DNA of 64,000 bases from Phreatobacter stygius (GTDB taxonomy: Bacteria; Pseudomonadota; Alphaproteobacteria; Rhizobiales; Phreatobacteraceae), in NCBI RefSeq assembly GCF_005144885.1, contig NZ_CP039690.1, positions 4,415,001 through 4,479,000 of the forward strand, in the 5' to 3' direction. The notes under the pieces are model-generated. The model was given only the letters and a program-made list of their open reading frames with translations. It did not search any database and had not been told where the DNA came from. The position numbers and the translations under genes are program-made. Shown piece after piece: positions 1 through 8,124 of this stretch; within the stretch, counting starts at the first letter, position 1, and every line of letters starts with the position of its first letter.

Positions 1-2
1 TG

Positions 3-431
3 CTGGTGGCCGATATTGCCGGCCGCCTCGAGCCCGATCTCGCGCCACGCTGGCATCTGGCGGTGCTGCTGCACGATGCCCCGGAATATGTCATCGGCGA
101 CATGATCTCGCCGTTCAAGGGCGTCATCGGCGGTGATTACAAGGCCGTCGAGGCGCGGCTGATGGCGGCGATCCATATTCGTTTCGGGCTGCCGCCCGAA
201 GCACCGGCGGAGATTGTCGCCTTGACCAAGCGGGCCGACAAGGTGTCGGCCTTTCTGGAGGCGACCCAGCTGGCCGGCTTCGGGCTGGAAGAGGCGTCGG
301 CGATCTTCGGCGCGCCGGTGGGTGTCTTCGGTGGCGAGCGCGGCATCCCGCCGGTGCTGGTGCCCGAGGATGCCGACAAGGCCAAGGAAGCTTTTCTTGC
401 GCGTTTCGCCATGCTGGAGGCACGAAGCTGA
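3..431 (+). CDS. HD-domain phosphohydrolase, 5' end cut by window
   Basis: The frame is open to the left edge of the window, so the true start lies outside; the first internal GTG is at position 6. About 142 residues are visible. The segment LLHDAPEYVIGDMISPFK carries the His-Asp pair typical of HD-superfamily metal-dependent phosphohydrolases of the YfbR/nucleotidase type. Such enzymes usually carry another metal-binding His near the N-terminus, which would be upstream. The C-terminal part is helical with no other recognised domain. The substrate cannot be deduced; nucleoside monophosphates are the usual guess for this class. An 89-bp gap separates it from the next gene on the same strand. 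Confidence 0.75.
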   Translation: MVADIAGRLEPDLAPRWHLAVLLHDAPEYVIGDMISPFKGVIGGDYKAVEARLMAAIHIRFGLPPEAPAEIVALTKRADKVSAFLEATQLAGFGLEEASAIFGAPVGVFGGERGIPPVLVPEDADKAKEAFLARFAMLEARS

Positions 432-520
432 AACCTGCTTGCGGGAAAACCTTATCCGCGCTGTCGCAGAATCGCTGCGAATGCGTGATCTAAGGCAGTC
501 ATTGCCGAGGGCCGGATCCC

Positions 521-1045
521 GTGAACGTTCATGTCTGTTCGCTTGCGCGCATCGCCGACACGGTCGCCGCCACCGGTGCGCGGCATCTGATCACCCTGAT
601 CAACGAGGGCACGGCGGTCGCCCGGCCCGTGACGATCCGGCCGGAAGATCACCTGTTCCTCGGCATGAACGACATCGTTTCGCCAATGGACGGTTATGTC
701 GTGCCCGGCGAAGCGCATGTGGTCCGCCTGCTGGGCTTTGTCGACAACTGGTGGGGCAAGACCGGCGCGGCGAGCCCGCTGGTCATCCATTGCTGGGCCG
801 GCATCAGCCGGTCGACGGCCGCCGCCTTCATCACCAGCTGCGCTATCAATCCTGACCGGGACGAGGTCGAGATCGCCGCCGACCTGCGCCTGAAAAGCCC
901 GAGTGCGACCCCCAACGCCCGGCTGGTGGCCATTGCCGACGGCCTGCTGCGGCGCGACGGCCGGATGATCGACGCCATCGCGCGCATTGGCCGCGGCCGC
1001 GACGCCTTCGAGGGCGAGCCGTTCTGGCTGCCACTCGGCCGCTAA
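521..1045 (+). CDS. tyrosine/dual-specificity phosphatase-like protein
   Basis: A 174-residue cytoplasmic protein with no signal peptide. The segment HCWAGISRSTAAAFI (Cys91, Arg97) is the CX5R(S/T) P-loop of cysteine-dependent protein tyrosine phosphatases, in which Cys attacks the phosphate and Arg binds it. Asp51 in GMNDI is a candidate general acid, but this is a guess. The length fits the small single-domain phosphatases common in Rhizobiales. The GTG at 521 was chosen because the protein begins there without a long unconserved leader; the ribosome site is weak. It could act on phosphoproteins or on small phosphorylated compounds; the sequence does not decide. Confidence 0.8.
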   Translation: MNVHVCSLARIADTVAATGARHLITLINEGTAVARPVTIRPEDHLFLGMNDIVSPMDGYVVPGEAHVVRLLGFVDNWWGKTGAASPLVIHCWAGISRSTAAAFITSCAINPDRDEVEIAADLRLKSPSATPNARLVAIADGLLRRDGRMIDAIARIGRGRDAFEGEPFWLPLGR

Positions 1046-1177
1046 CTCCAGGTCGCTCCGAAACATCCGATTGCCGCGCGCCATCGGGCTGAAACCTTGG
1101 CGGCGCTTCTACCGGGCCGAACCTGCCGCATCGGGCGGTGCTAGGATTGCGAATCGGCTGCCGGAGACCCTGTCGCG

Positions 1178-4015
1178 ATGGAAATCGTCTTTGCTGTGCT
1201 GGCGGGCCTTGGCCTCGTCCTGGTCATTCCGATCCTGGCGATCATCGGGTTCGTCCGTTCGGGCGACCTGCAGCGGCGTTTCCAGAATGCCGAGACGCGG
1301 CTGGCCCAGGCTGAAACCGAGTTGCGCCTGATCCGTCAGGCCATGGCTGCGCCGATCGTGCTGCCGGAGAAAACCGCGATGTCGCCGGCTCCGATCCGGC
1401 CGGCTGTCGACGTGGCGGAGGTCGATGCGGCTGCGGCCGAACCGGCGCCCGAGCCGGTCGCCGCTGCCGAGCCTGCCGGCCCGGCGCGCGCCGCGCGCGG
1501 CACCGTGCCGGTGCTCACCAGTGCCGAGCCGCTCGAAGCGATCGACCCGGTCACCGCTCCGCCGGCGCCGCCGGCACCACCGTCCCCGCCCGGCAATCTG
1601 GGCAATTTCGAAGAAAGCATCGGATCGCGCTGGGCGGTCTGGGTCGGCGCGCTGGCGCTCGGTCTCGGCGGCATTTTCCTGGTGCGCTATTCGATCGAAC
1701 AGGGGCTGGTTGGCCCCGGCATGCGCATCACCCTCGGTGCGCTGTTCTCGGCGGCGCTGCTCGCCGGCGGCGAATGGCTGCGCCGCAGCGACAGGGGCTT
1801 GCCGACCTTGCCCGTCGCCGACATCCCCTCGGCCATCACCGGAGCCGGTGCGGTCGCGGCTTTCGGCACCATCTATGCCGCTCACGCGCTCTACGATTTC
1901 ATCGGGCCGGCGACCGCCTTTTTCATGCTCGGCGCGGTCGGCGTCGGCACGCTGGTGCTGGCCGGCCTGCATGGCCCGCTGCTTGGCGGCATTGGCCTGG
2001 TCGCGGCCTTCGCCGCGCCCTTCCTGGTCGCGACCGACAATCCGAGCCCCCATGTCTTCCCGCTCTATGCCGCTGTCATTACGGCCGCCTGTTTCACGCT
2101 CGCCTGGATCCGCGGCTGGGCCTGGCTGACCATCGCGGCGACCGCCGCTTCCGTCGGGCTCGGCGCACTCATCGTGATCGGCGGCAGCGGCGGCTCGACC
2201 GCGACCCTGGTCCAGGCGGCGGCCGGCCTTCTTGCCGCCGCGCTGTTCCTGGTGCCGGGCATCCGTTTTGCCGCGCCGCGCGAGCGCGGTCTCGATCCGC
2301 TCGCCAGCGCCGTCCTCGTCGCCTTCATCTTCCTGGGGGCCGTGGCTGTGCTCGACGCCCGCCAGGAGACTTTTGCGCTGGTGGTCTTCGCGGCCCTCGT
2401 CGTCGCGATCATGGCGCTGGTCTGGCGGGCGCCGTCCGTGGCGCTGGCCCTTCCGGGGGCTGGCCTGTTCACGCTTCTGGTCATGCTCGCCTGGGTCGCG
2501 GGCCTGAGGCCTTCGCTCAATCTGGATGTCCTGGCCATCCCCGACCCCTTGCCGGCGGTGCTGTCGCGCATCGTCTGGGCCGGGCTCGGTTTCGCGCTGC
2601 TCTATGGCGTCGGGCCGGCGATCCTGGCGGTCTATCGCCGCCAGGCCGAAGCACGCACCGTGCTGATCGTGGCCACCACCTCGGTGGCCATGCCGCTGGC
2701 CCTGCTCGCCATCGTTTATGGCAAGGTCGAAGGTTTCATCATCTCGCCGCGTTTTGCCGCGCTCGCCATGGTGCTGGCGGCAAGCTTCGGCGCGGCGACC
2801 GAGGCGGCCCACCGGCTGCGCTCGGGCCATCGGCCGGGCCTTGCCAGCGCCTCGGCGATCTACGCCATTGGCGCGCTGGCGGCTCTCGCCTTCGCATTGA
2901 CCCTGCTTCTGGAAAAAGCCTGGCTGACGCTCGCGCTCGGCGCGCTGATCGCCGGCATTGCCTGGGTCTATACGCTGCGCCCGCTGCCGGCCTTGCGCTG
3001 GGTCGCGGCACTGACCGCGTTCGGCGTGCTGGCGCGCCTCCTCTGGGATCCGGCCATCAACAGCAGCGATGTCGGCCAGGCCGTCATCCTGAACTGGCTG
3101 CTGCCCGGCTACGGCGTGCCGGCCCTGAGCGCAGCCCTGGCCTCGCTGCTGCTTCGCCATCGTCGCGGTGAGGACACCCCGGTGCAGATCCTCGAGGCGC
3201 TCGCCATGGTGTTTTCGGCGCTTCTGGTCATTGTCGAGGTCCGCCACGCCTTCGGCGCCTATGGCTCGCGGCTGTTCAGCCGGGGCATGGGGTTTGCCGA
3301 AGCCTGCACCCACACCGTCACCATCCTGGCCTTCGGGCTTGGCCTGTCGCGTCTGGCCGGGGTGCGTCAGGGCGCGCTCTGGCAGAACGCCCTGCTGATC
3401 GCGCGCTACGGCTCCTGGGCCTGGATCGTGGTCACCATGGGCGTTCTGATGAACCCGTGGCTGACCGGCGATCCGATCGGCAGCCATCCGGTGTTCAACT
3501 GGGCGCTGCTCGGTTATGGCGGCGGTTCGGTCCTGGCGATCCTGGCCGCCCTGTTCGAACGCCGCGCCGGCCGAGACACCGAGGCCCGGGTCATGGCGCT
3601 GATGGCGCTCGGGCTGATCTTCATCTGGCTCAACACCACGATCGGCGCGCTGTTCCGCGGCACCATCCTGACCGAGGGCGAATTCTCGAACGGCGAACTC
3701 TATGCCTATTCGGCGGCCTGGCTCGTGCTCGGCATTGCGCTGCTCGGCGCCGGTGCCGCCTTCGGCAGCCGCATGCTGAGGCTTGCGTCCGCGGCCCTGG
3801 TCGGGCTCACCGTCCTGAAGGTCTTCCTGTTCGACATGGCGGGTTTGACCGGGCTGTGGCGCGCCTTGTCCTTCATTGGTCTCGGCCTGGTGCTGCTGCT
3901 CGTCGGGCGCATCTACCAGCGCGTGCTCGGCATCACCCAGGCACGACCGCAAATGCCGGCGCCGCCGGCGGCGCCGTTGCCGCCGGCCGAAGACCAGAGC
4001 CCGCGCGGGGCGTGA
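1178..4015 (+). CDS. DUF2339 family polytopic membrane protein
   Basis: A 945-residue protein. It opens with one membrane segment, followed by a short charged helical stretch (about residues 30-55, RFQNAETRLAQAETELRLIR) and a Pro/Ala-rich linker to about residue 140. The rest is a very long run of hydrophobic helices, probably more than 20 transmembrane segments, ending in a Pro-rich tail. This architecture matches DUF2339, a family of large inner-membrane proteins of unknown function. It stands alone between a phosphatase gene and a convergent WD40-type gene. The ATG at 1178 has a GGAG 11 bases upstream. No transport or enzymatic motif is visible. Confidence 0.85.
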   Translation: MEIVFAVLAGLGLVLVIPILAIIGFVRSGDLQRRFQNAETRLAQAETELRLIRQAMAAPIVLPEKTAMSPAPIRPAVDVAEVDAAAAEPAPEPVAAAEPAGPARAARGTVPVLTSAEPLEAIDPVTAPPAPPAPPSPPGNLGNFEESIGSRWAVWVGALALGLGGIFLVRYSIEQGLVGPGMRITLGALFSAALLAGGEWLRRSDRGLPTLPVADIPSAITGAGAVAAFGTIYAAHALYDFIGPATAFFMLGAVGVGTLVLAGLHGPLLGGIGLVAAFAAPFLVATDNPSPHVFPLYAAVITAACFTLAWIRGWAWLTIAATAASVGLGALIVIGGSGGSTATLVQAAAGLLAAALFLVPGIRFAAPRERGLDPLASAVLVAFIFLGAVAVLDARQETFALVVFAALVVAIMALVWRAPSVALALPGAGLFTLLVMLAWVAGLRPSLNLDVLAIPDPLPAVLSRIVWAGLGFALLYGVGPAILAVYRRQAEARTVLIVATTSVAMPLALLAIVYGKVEGFIISPRFAALAMVLAASFGAATEAAHRLRSGHRPGLASASAIYAIGALAALAFALTLLLEKAWLTLALGALIAGIAWVYTLRPLPALRWVAALTAFGVLARLLWDPAINSSDVGQAVILNWLLPGYGVPALSAALASLLLRHRRGEDTPVQILEALAMVFSALLVIVEVRHAFGAYGSRLFSRGMGFAEACTHTVTILAFGLGLSRLAGVRQGALWQNALLIARYGSWAWIVVTMGVLMNPWLTGDPIGSHPVFNWALLGYGGGSVLAILAALFERRAGRDTEARVMALMALGLIFIWLNTTIGALFRGTILTEGEFSNGELYAYSAAWLVLGIALLGAGAAFGSRMLRLASAALVGLTVLKVFLFDMAGLTGLWRALSFIGLGLVLLLVGRIYQRVLGITQARPQMPAPPAAPLPPAEDQSPRGA

Positions 4016-4050
4016 CAATCGGAGCTGGTCGCCCGCGCGGCGACTGAGCG

Positions 4051-5052
4051 TCAGAGCCTGGCGAGGCCGGCTTTGCCGGCTTCGGTGCCGAACGCGACGG
4101 CCTGGCCGTCGGCGCGCCAGGCAATCGCCGTGACGGCATCGCCGTCCGGCTCGCGCATCAGGATCTCGGCGCCGTCATCGATGCGGGCGAGCAGGATCAG
4201 CCCGTCGGCGAAACCGACCGCCACCACCGCCGCGGAGGGATGGCCGGCGACGGTCGTCACCCGCACGCCGGCCTTGGCCGAGGGGGCGATCATGGTCGGA
4301 TTGACGCCCATCGGGCCGTTCTTGCCGCTGAACGGCCAGAGAATGGCTTCGGTGGCGCCGGCGGTTGCCAGGAATTTGGCGCCGCTCGTCCAGGAGAACG
4401 ACTTCACCTTGCCGGGATAACCCGACATGCGCATGTGCTGGCCATCCTCGATCCGCCAGCCATGCAACTGCGGTTCCTGCATGGTGGTGACGACGAAGCG
4501 TTGATCCGGGCTGATGGTGATGCCGAGATGCGAGCCCTTCCAGTCGAGCGAGACGGGTTTGGCCTCGCTGTTCGGATACCAGAAGCTGACCCCGCCGTAA
4601 TGGGCGACGGCGAGCCGGAACCCCTTGGGGAAGAAGGTGAGGCCGCCGGCTGCCGAGACCAGGCTCAACACCTTCGGTTCGCCCTTGCCCTGGCTCGCAT
4701 AGGCCTTGCGCCCGGCGCTCCAGGCCATGCCGCCATTGGGACCGAGCGCCACCCGGTCGATCCAGGTGCCGCCGCTGTCGTGAACCGTCGCGGCACCCGT
4801 CTTCAGCGCGAAGCGGACCACCTTGCCGTCATCGCCGCCCGATATCAGCGTCGTGCCGTCGGCGGCGCTGTCCAGGATGCCGCCGTCATGCAGCGTCACG
4901 CGCCGGTCGGTCTCGCCGGCCAGCACGATCTCGCCGGAAACCAGCGCCAGAACGGCGGTATCGCCAAGGAAGTGCGCGGCAAGGACCGGTTCTCCGGCCT
5001 CGATGGGCCGGACGCGCTCACGAACCGAGGGGCGGGCAGGGGCAGTGCTCAT
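4051..5052 (-). CDS. WD40-repeat-type beta-propeller protein
   Basis: A 333-residue protein made of repeated blade-like segments. Examples are DGTTLISGGDDGKVVRFAL near residue 70 and the C-terminal GDAVTAIAWRADGQAVAFGTE, which have the S/GGDDG and AWRADG signatures of WD40 blades. Roughly seven blades fit the length. There is no signal peptide, so it is probably cytoplasmic. WD40 propellers usually serve as protein-interaction platforms and no partner is evident here. It converges on the DUF2339 gene with 35 bp between stops and is divergent from the histidine phosphatase gene. Similar single propellers are common in Rhizobiales. Confidence 0.8.
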   Translation of the reverse strand: MSTAPARPSVRERVRPIEAGEPVLAAHFLGDTAVLALVSGEIVLAGETDRRVTLHDGGILDSAADGTTLISGGDDGKVVRFALKTGAATVHDSGGTWIDRVALGPNGGMAWSAGRKAYASQGKGEPKVLSLVSAAGGLTFFPKGFRLAVAHYGGVSFWYPNSEAKPVSLDWKGSHLGITISPDQRFVVTTMQEPQLHGWRIEDGQHMRMSGYPGKVKSFSWTSGAKFLATAGATEAILWPFSGKNGPMGVNPTMIAPSAKAGVRVTTVAGHPSAAVVAVGFADGLILLARIDDGAEILMREPDGDAVTAIAWRADGQAVAFGTEAGKAGLARL

Positions 5053-5195
5053 GGCGTCTTGCTAACCGATGCGGACGATGATGGCGAGAGGCAGCTTCGC
5101 CGGGCTGATTGAATGGCCGGCCCTTTGACTCTTCCGCCACACTCGGTCATTGCAGCGCAAAATTGGCAGCACCACCCGAAACCTGGAGCACAGCC

Positions 5196-5822
5196 TTGGC
5201 CGCAGGCACCCCGACCCAAGTCGCCCCGACGCTCGGTTACGAAGCGATCCAGGATCTGACGCGGACCATCCCGTTTCGGCCGCGGCTGACCCGCTTCATC
5301 TTCCTGCGTCACGGCGAGACCGAGGGCAATCGCAAGGGCATCTATCAGGCCGCCGATGTGCCGTTGAATGCCGCCGGCGAAGCCCAGGCGGCGGAAGCCG
5401 CCGACCGGTTGGCGCTGGCCTCCATCGCCCATGTGGCGGCAAGCCCGATGATGCGGGCCTGGCGCACCGCCGCCATCGTCACCGACGGCCGGGGCCTGAC
5501 GCCCGAGCCGGATGGCGGGCTCGCCGAGCGCTATTTCATCGGACTGGTTGGCACCACGGTCGGCCGGATGGACTGGCGCGACGATCCGCCGGCCTGCGAG
5601 ACGCTCGGCGCCTTCGTGCACCGGGCCGGCAATTGCCTGTCGCGCTGGCTGTCCCAGGACGACAACCCGGACGGCGACCTGATGCTGGTCGCCCATGGCG
5701 GCCAGTTGCTGGTGCTGGCGGCGCTCACCGGCGTCGACCTGAATGTCGAGCTGCGCCGCAACGCCACGCCGATCCTGTTCACCCGTTCGACCGCCGGCTG
5801 GGAGGCCGTCGCGGTCAGTTGA
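5196..5822 (+). CDS. histidine phosphatase (phosphoglycerate mutase-like)
   Basis: The motif FLRHGETEGNR (catalytic His39 with this start) and the later LMLVAHGGQ, which holds the second conserved His, identify the histidine phosphatase superfamily, branch 1. These enzymes pass phosphate through a phosphohistidine. I chose the TTG at 5196 because a GGAG lies 7 bases upstream and it gives 208 residues. A reading from the TTG at 5109 adds 29 unconserved residues. Relatives include alpha-ribazole phosphatase, sugar phosphatases and phosphoglycerate mutases; no neighbour specifies the substrate. It converges with the CoA-transferase gene, 15 bp apart. Confidence 0.8.
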   Translation: MAAGTPTQVAPTLGYEAIQDLTRTIPFRPRLTRFIFLRHGETEGNRKGIYQAADVPLNAAGEAQAAEAADRLALASIAHVAASPMMRAWRTAAIVTDGRGLTPEPDGGLAERYFIGLVGTTVGRMDWRDDPPACETLGAFVHRAGNCLSRWLSQDDNPDGDLMLVAHGGQLLVLAALTGVDLNVELRRNATPILFTRSTAGWEAVAVS

Positions 5823-5837
5823 AGGCCGAAAAACCGA

Positions 5838-6971
5838 TCAGCCGAATTCCTTCTTCACCTGATCGGTCTGGGCGCCGAGCGCCGGCACGGGTCCGAATTG
5901 CGGCACTTCGCCGTCATGCAGCGCGCCGGGCGCCAGCATGCGTTTGCGGCCGGCGGGCGTGTCGACCTCGATATAGCGGTTCTGCGGGTGGTTCCTGAGG
6001 TCGTCCAGCGAGGAAACGCGGCCATAAGCGACCTTGGCGGCCTCCAGCCTTGCGGCGATCGTTTCGCGTGGCGCGCCGGCGAAAGCCTTGCCGATGATCC
6101 GGTCGAGCTCCGCCCGGTGCTTCACCCGCGCGACATTGTCGATGAAGCGGCTGTCGCTCGCGATCGACGCATCGCCCAGCACCTCGGCGCAAAGCGAGAC
6201 CCATTCGCGCTCGTTCTGGATCGAGAACAGGATCGGCTTGCCGTCGCTGCAGGGATAGGCGCCATAGGGCGCGATGGTTGGATGGTTGAGGCCCGAACGC
6301 GACGGATAAATGCCGCCATAGGCATATTGCAGATAGGGCACATTCATCCAGTCGGCGAGCGCGTGGAACAGCGATACCGCGATATGCCGGCCCTCGCCGG
6401 TGATCGAACGACCGATCAGCGCCTGCAGGATGGCCTGGAAGGCGGTCATGCCGGCGGCGATATCGCAGACCGAGACGCCGACGCGGGCACGTGATTCGCC
6501 ATCGCCGGTGACTTCGGCGAGCCCGGCTTCGGCCTGGACCAAAAGGTCATAGGCCTTCAGGTCCTTCCACGGACCCTCTTCGCCATAACCCGATATCGAG
6601 CAGGTGATCAGTCGCGGATAGCGCCTGCGCAGGGTTTCTGGATCGAAGCCCAGCCGGGTCAGTGCGCCGGGCGCCAGGTTCTGGATGAACACGTCGGCCT
6701 TGGCGATCATCCGGGCGAGGACGGCCTGATCGGCGGCGTCCTTCAGGTCCATCACCACCGATTGCTTGCCCCGGTTGAGCCAGACGAAATAGGCGCTCTC
6801 ACCATCGACCGCCCGGTCGTAACGGCGCGCGAAATCGCCCTCTTCGCGCTCGATCTTGATGACCCGCGCGCCGGCATCGGCAAGCCGGCTCGCGGCATAG
6901 GGGGCAGCGACTGCCTGTTCGACGGAGATGACGAGCAGACCGGAGAGATCGGTTTGCGAGGCGGTGGGCAT
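5838..6971 (-). CDS. class III CoA-transferase (CaiB/BaiF family)
   Basis: A 377-residue protein matching family III CoA-transferases throughout. The N-terminal VISVEQAVAAPYAASRLADAGARVIKIE segment and the MDLKD segment are typical. The YDLLVQAEAG segment carries the conserved Asp that forms the acyl-aspartyl intermediate. These enzymes move CoA between carboxylic acids, for example from succinyl-CoA or formyl-CoA. The acceptor acid is unknown. It follows the GNAT gene after 6 bp and may be cotranscribed with the toxin-antitoxin locus upstream. A role in activating an acid from the nearby heterocycle cluster is possible but only a neighbourhood argument. Confidence 0.88.
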   Translation of the reverse strand: MPTASQTDLSGLLVISVEQAVAAPYAASRLADAGARVIKIEREEGDFARRYDRAVDGESAYFVWLNRGKQSVVMDLKDAADQAVLARMIAKADVFIQNLAPGALTRLGFDPETLRRRYPRLITCSISGYGEEGPWKDLKAYDLLVQAEAGLAEVTGDGESRARVGVSVCDIAAGMTAFQAILQALIGRSITGEGRHIAVSLFHALADWMNVPYLQYAYGGIYPSRSGLNHPTIAPYGAYPCSDGKPILFSIQNEREWVSLCAEVLGDASIASDSRFIDNVARVKHRAELDRIIGKAFAGAPRETIAARLEAAKVAYGRVSSLDDLRNHPQNRYIEVDTPAGRKRMLAPGALHDGEVPQFGPVPALGAQTDQVKKEFG

Positions 6972-6977
6972 AAGCAG

Positions 6978-7439
6978 TCACTCCGGCGGCAGGGTCTTCT
7001 CCATAAAGACGCTTTCGGGGCTTGGTCCATAGCTGCCGAACGGTCCGCATGGCCTGTACCCTTGTTTCGCATAGAGCTTCAGGGCCGCGTCGTTGCGTGG
7101 CCCGGTCTCGAGCCGAAGCGTCGTCACGCCTTCGAGCCGGGCCAGGTCTTCGATCGCGGTCAGCAGCAGGCGGCCGATGCCGAGCCCACGCGCATCGTCA
7201 TGGACGAACATCCGCTTGATCTCGGCTTGCGCGCCGGCCAGCACGAGACCGACACAGCCGAGCGCGTGGCCGTCGTGGCGGGCCACCAGGAAACGGGCGT
7301 CATCGGCGGTCAGTCGCTCGACGTTGACGCCGTGGCGGTGTTCGGCCGCATAGAGCGCGGCGGAGAAGGCGTCGGACGCCTCGATCAGGGCCAGGGCATC
7401 GGGCTCCAGCGGCGATTCGCGTGCGATGCTTGCCGTCAC
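6978..7439 (-). CDS. GNAT-family N-acetyltransferase, coupled to antitoxin
   Basis: A 153-residue single GNAT domain. The acetyl-CoA binding motif A reads VHDDARGLGIGRLLL (R-x-x-G-x-G type), and the fold ends with LYAKQGYRPCG. The GTG start at 7439 overlaps the stop of the HTH antitoxin gene by four bases (GTGA), so translation is probably coupled. The sequence resembles general small-molecule acetyltransferases more than TacT-type tRNA-acetylating toxins. Its tight link to a toxin-antitoxin pair still deserves attention. The substrate is unknown. Six bases downstream begins the CoA-transferase gene. Confidence 0.85.
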   Translation of the reverse strand: MTASIARESPLEPDALALIEASDAFSAALYAAEHRHGVNVERLTADDARFLVARHDGHALGCVGLVLAGAQAEIKRMFVHDDARGLGIGRLLLTAIEDLARLEGVTTLRLETGPRNDAALKLYAKQGYRPCGPFGSYGPSPESVFMEKTLPPE

Positions 7440-7792
7440 GAAGCCAAGGCGCGGTCGACTGCGTCTCTCTCCAGGCTGATCACCGTGATATAGGCCAGGA
7501 ACGCGCTGTCCGGCATCGTCCGGCCTTGCTCGATGTCTCGAAGTCGCCCGATATTGATGCGGTATCGCTCGGCGAAGGCCGACTGACTGAGGCCAAGCGA
7601 TTGCCGTAGCAGACGGATGCGTCGGCCAACGACTCCGCGGGCGAGTTCTTCGTCGCTCGAAGGCGGATTGTCCGGGTCATCGAGGGCGTTTTGCTCGATT
7701 TCGTCGGGCGTCAGGGCATCCAGGACCGACCGTTCGTCAGGCGTGAGCTTGGGCGGATGAACGGCGTCCAGGGGGAACCTACCTTTCGCCAT
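7436..7792 (-). CDS. HTH (XRE-type) antitoxin of a BrnT-like toxin
   Basis: A 118-residue protein. Residues from about 56 to the end hold a helix-turn-helix of the Cro/XRE type (RRIRLLRQSLGLSQSAFAER, then IGRLRDIEQG). The N-terminal 50 residues are acidic and could wrap a basic toxin. The ATG at 7792 has an AGGAG seven bases upstream. It overlaps the end of the toxin reading frame, the usual toxin-antitoxin layout. A longer reading from 8059 fuses the toxin to it, but I interpret that as a frameshift artefact. It probably neutralises the toxin and represses the promoter at 8065-8093. The GNAT gene overlaps its stop. Confidence 0.8.
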   Translation of the reverse strand: MAKGRFPLDAVHPPKLTPDERSVLDALTPDEIEQNALDDPDNPPSSDEELARGVVGRRIRLLRQSLGLSQSAFAERYRINIGRLRDIEQGRTMPDSAFLAYITVISLERDAVDRALAS

Positions 7793-8059
7793 AGCTGCTC
7801 TCCTCTGCCCTGTTGGCTCGGCGCGCCGATATAGCCAGTGCACGTCGTCGCGCACCGTGTAGACGACCGCAATGAGCTTGCCGTCCAGCATGCCGATCGT
7901 CTTCCGGCGCACCTCTCCGTCCTGCTCTCGCGAGGCGTCGATATCGATCCGCTCGAGGTCCAGAAAGACGCCCCGCGCGTTTTCAAAGCTCAACTTATGC
8001 TTCGTCAGGTTCGACGCAGCCTTGGCATCATGCCAGTCGAACTGACGAACTGATCGCAT
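7779..8059 (-). pseudogene. brnT: BrnT-family ribonuclease toxin gene, frameshifted
   Basis: The first 76 codons give a typical BrnT (DUF497) N-terminus: FDWHDAKAASNLTKHKLSFENA and later the GMLDGKLIAVVYTVRDDVHW strand. At about 7829-7834 the frame leaves the family pattern. In the neighbouring frame the expected C-terminus appears at once (ISARRANRAEESSYGER, then TAG at 7781-7779). Restoring one A (CTATAT to CTAATAT on the coding strand) gives 93 residues, the usual BrnT length, ending just inside the antitoxin start. BrnT is an RNase that inhibits translation. As sequenced the toxin is broken or fused to its antitoxin. A sequencing error or a genuine inactivating deletion would both explain it. 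Confidence 0.78.
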
Positions 8060-8064
8060 GACCG

Positions 8065-8093
8065 ATTATACGGAAGTTCCGTACTTGCTGCAA
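8065..8093 (-). promoter_or_regulatory. toxin-antitoxin promoter with palindromic operator
   Basis: On the coding strand TTGCAG (8093-8088) and a perfect TATAAT (8070-8065) are separated by 17 bases. The spacer holds a 15-bp palindrome, TACGGAA-C-TTCCGTA (8083-8069), which also overlaps the first bases of the -10. The -10 ends five bases before the toxin ATG, so the message should be leaderless or nearly so. The arrangement suits autorepression by the HTH antitoxin. This is inferred from sequence only. Confidence 0.7.
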
Positions 8094-8124
8094 TGAGCCC
8101 GTGTCGGAGCGACCGAAGCCGACG

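Noticed and set aside
1109-4018. A 969-codon open frame on the minus strand over the DUF2339 gene
   Set aside because: Its translation is Arg/Gln/Asp-rich low-complexity, typical of the antisense of a GC-rich membrane-protein gene. The plus strand has a coherent membrane protein.
7436-8059. A genuine BrnT-antitoxin fusion protein
   Set aside because: The toxin C-terminus is found intact in the adjacent frame, the restored length is the family standard, and the antitoxin has its own ribosome site. Kept only as an alternative.
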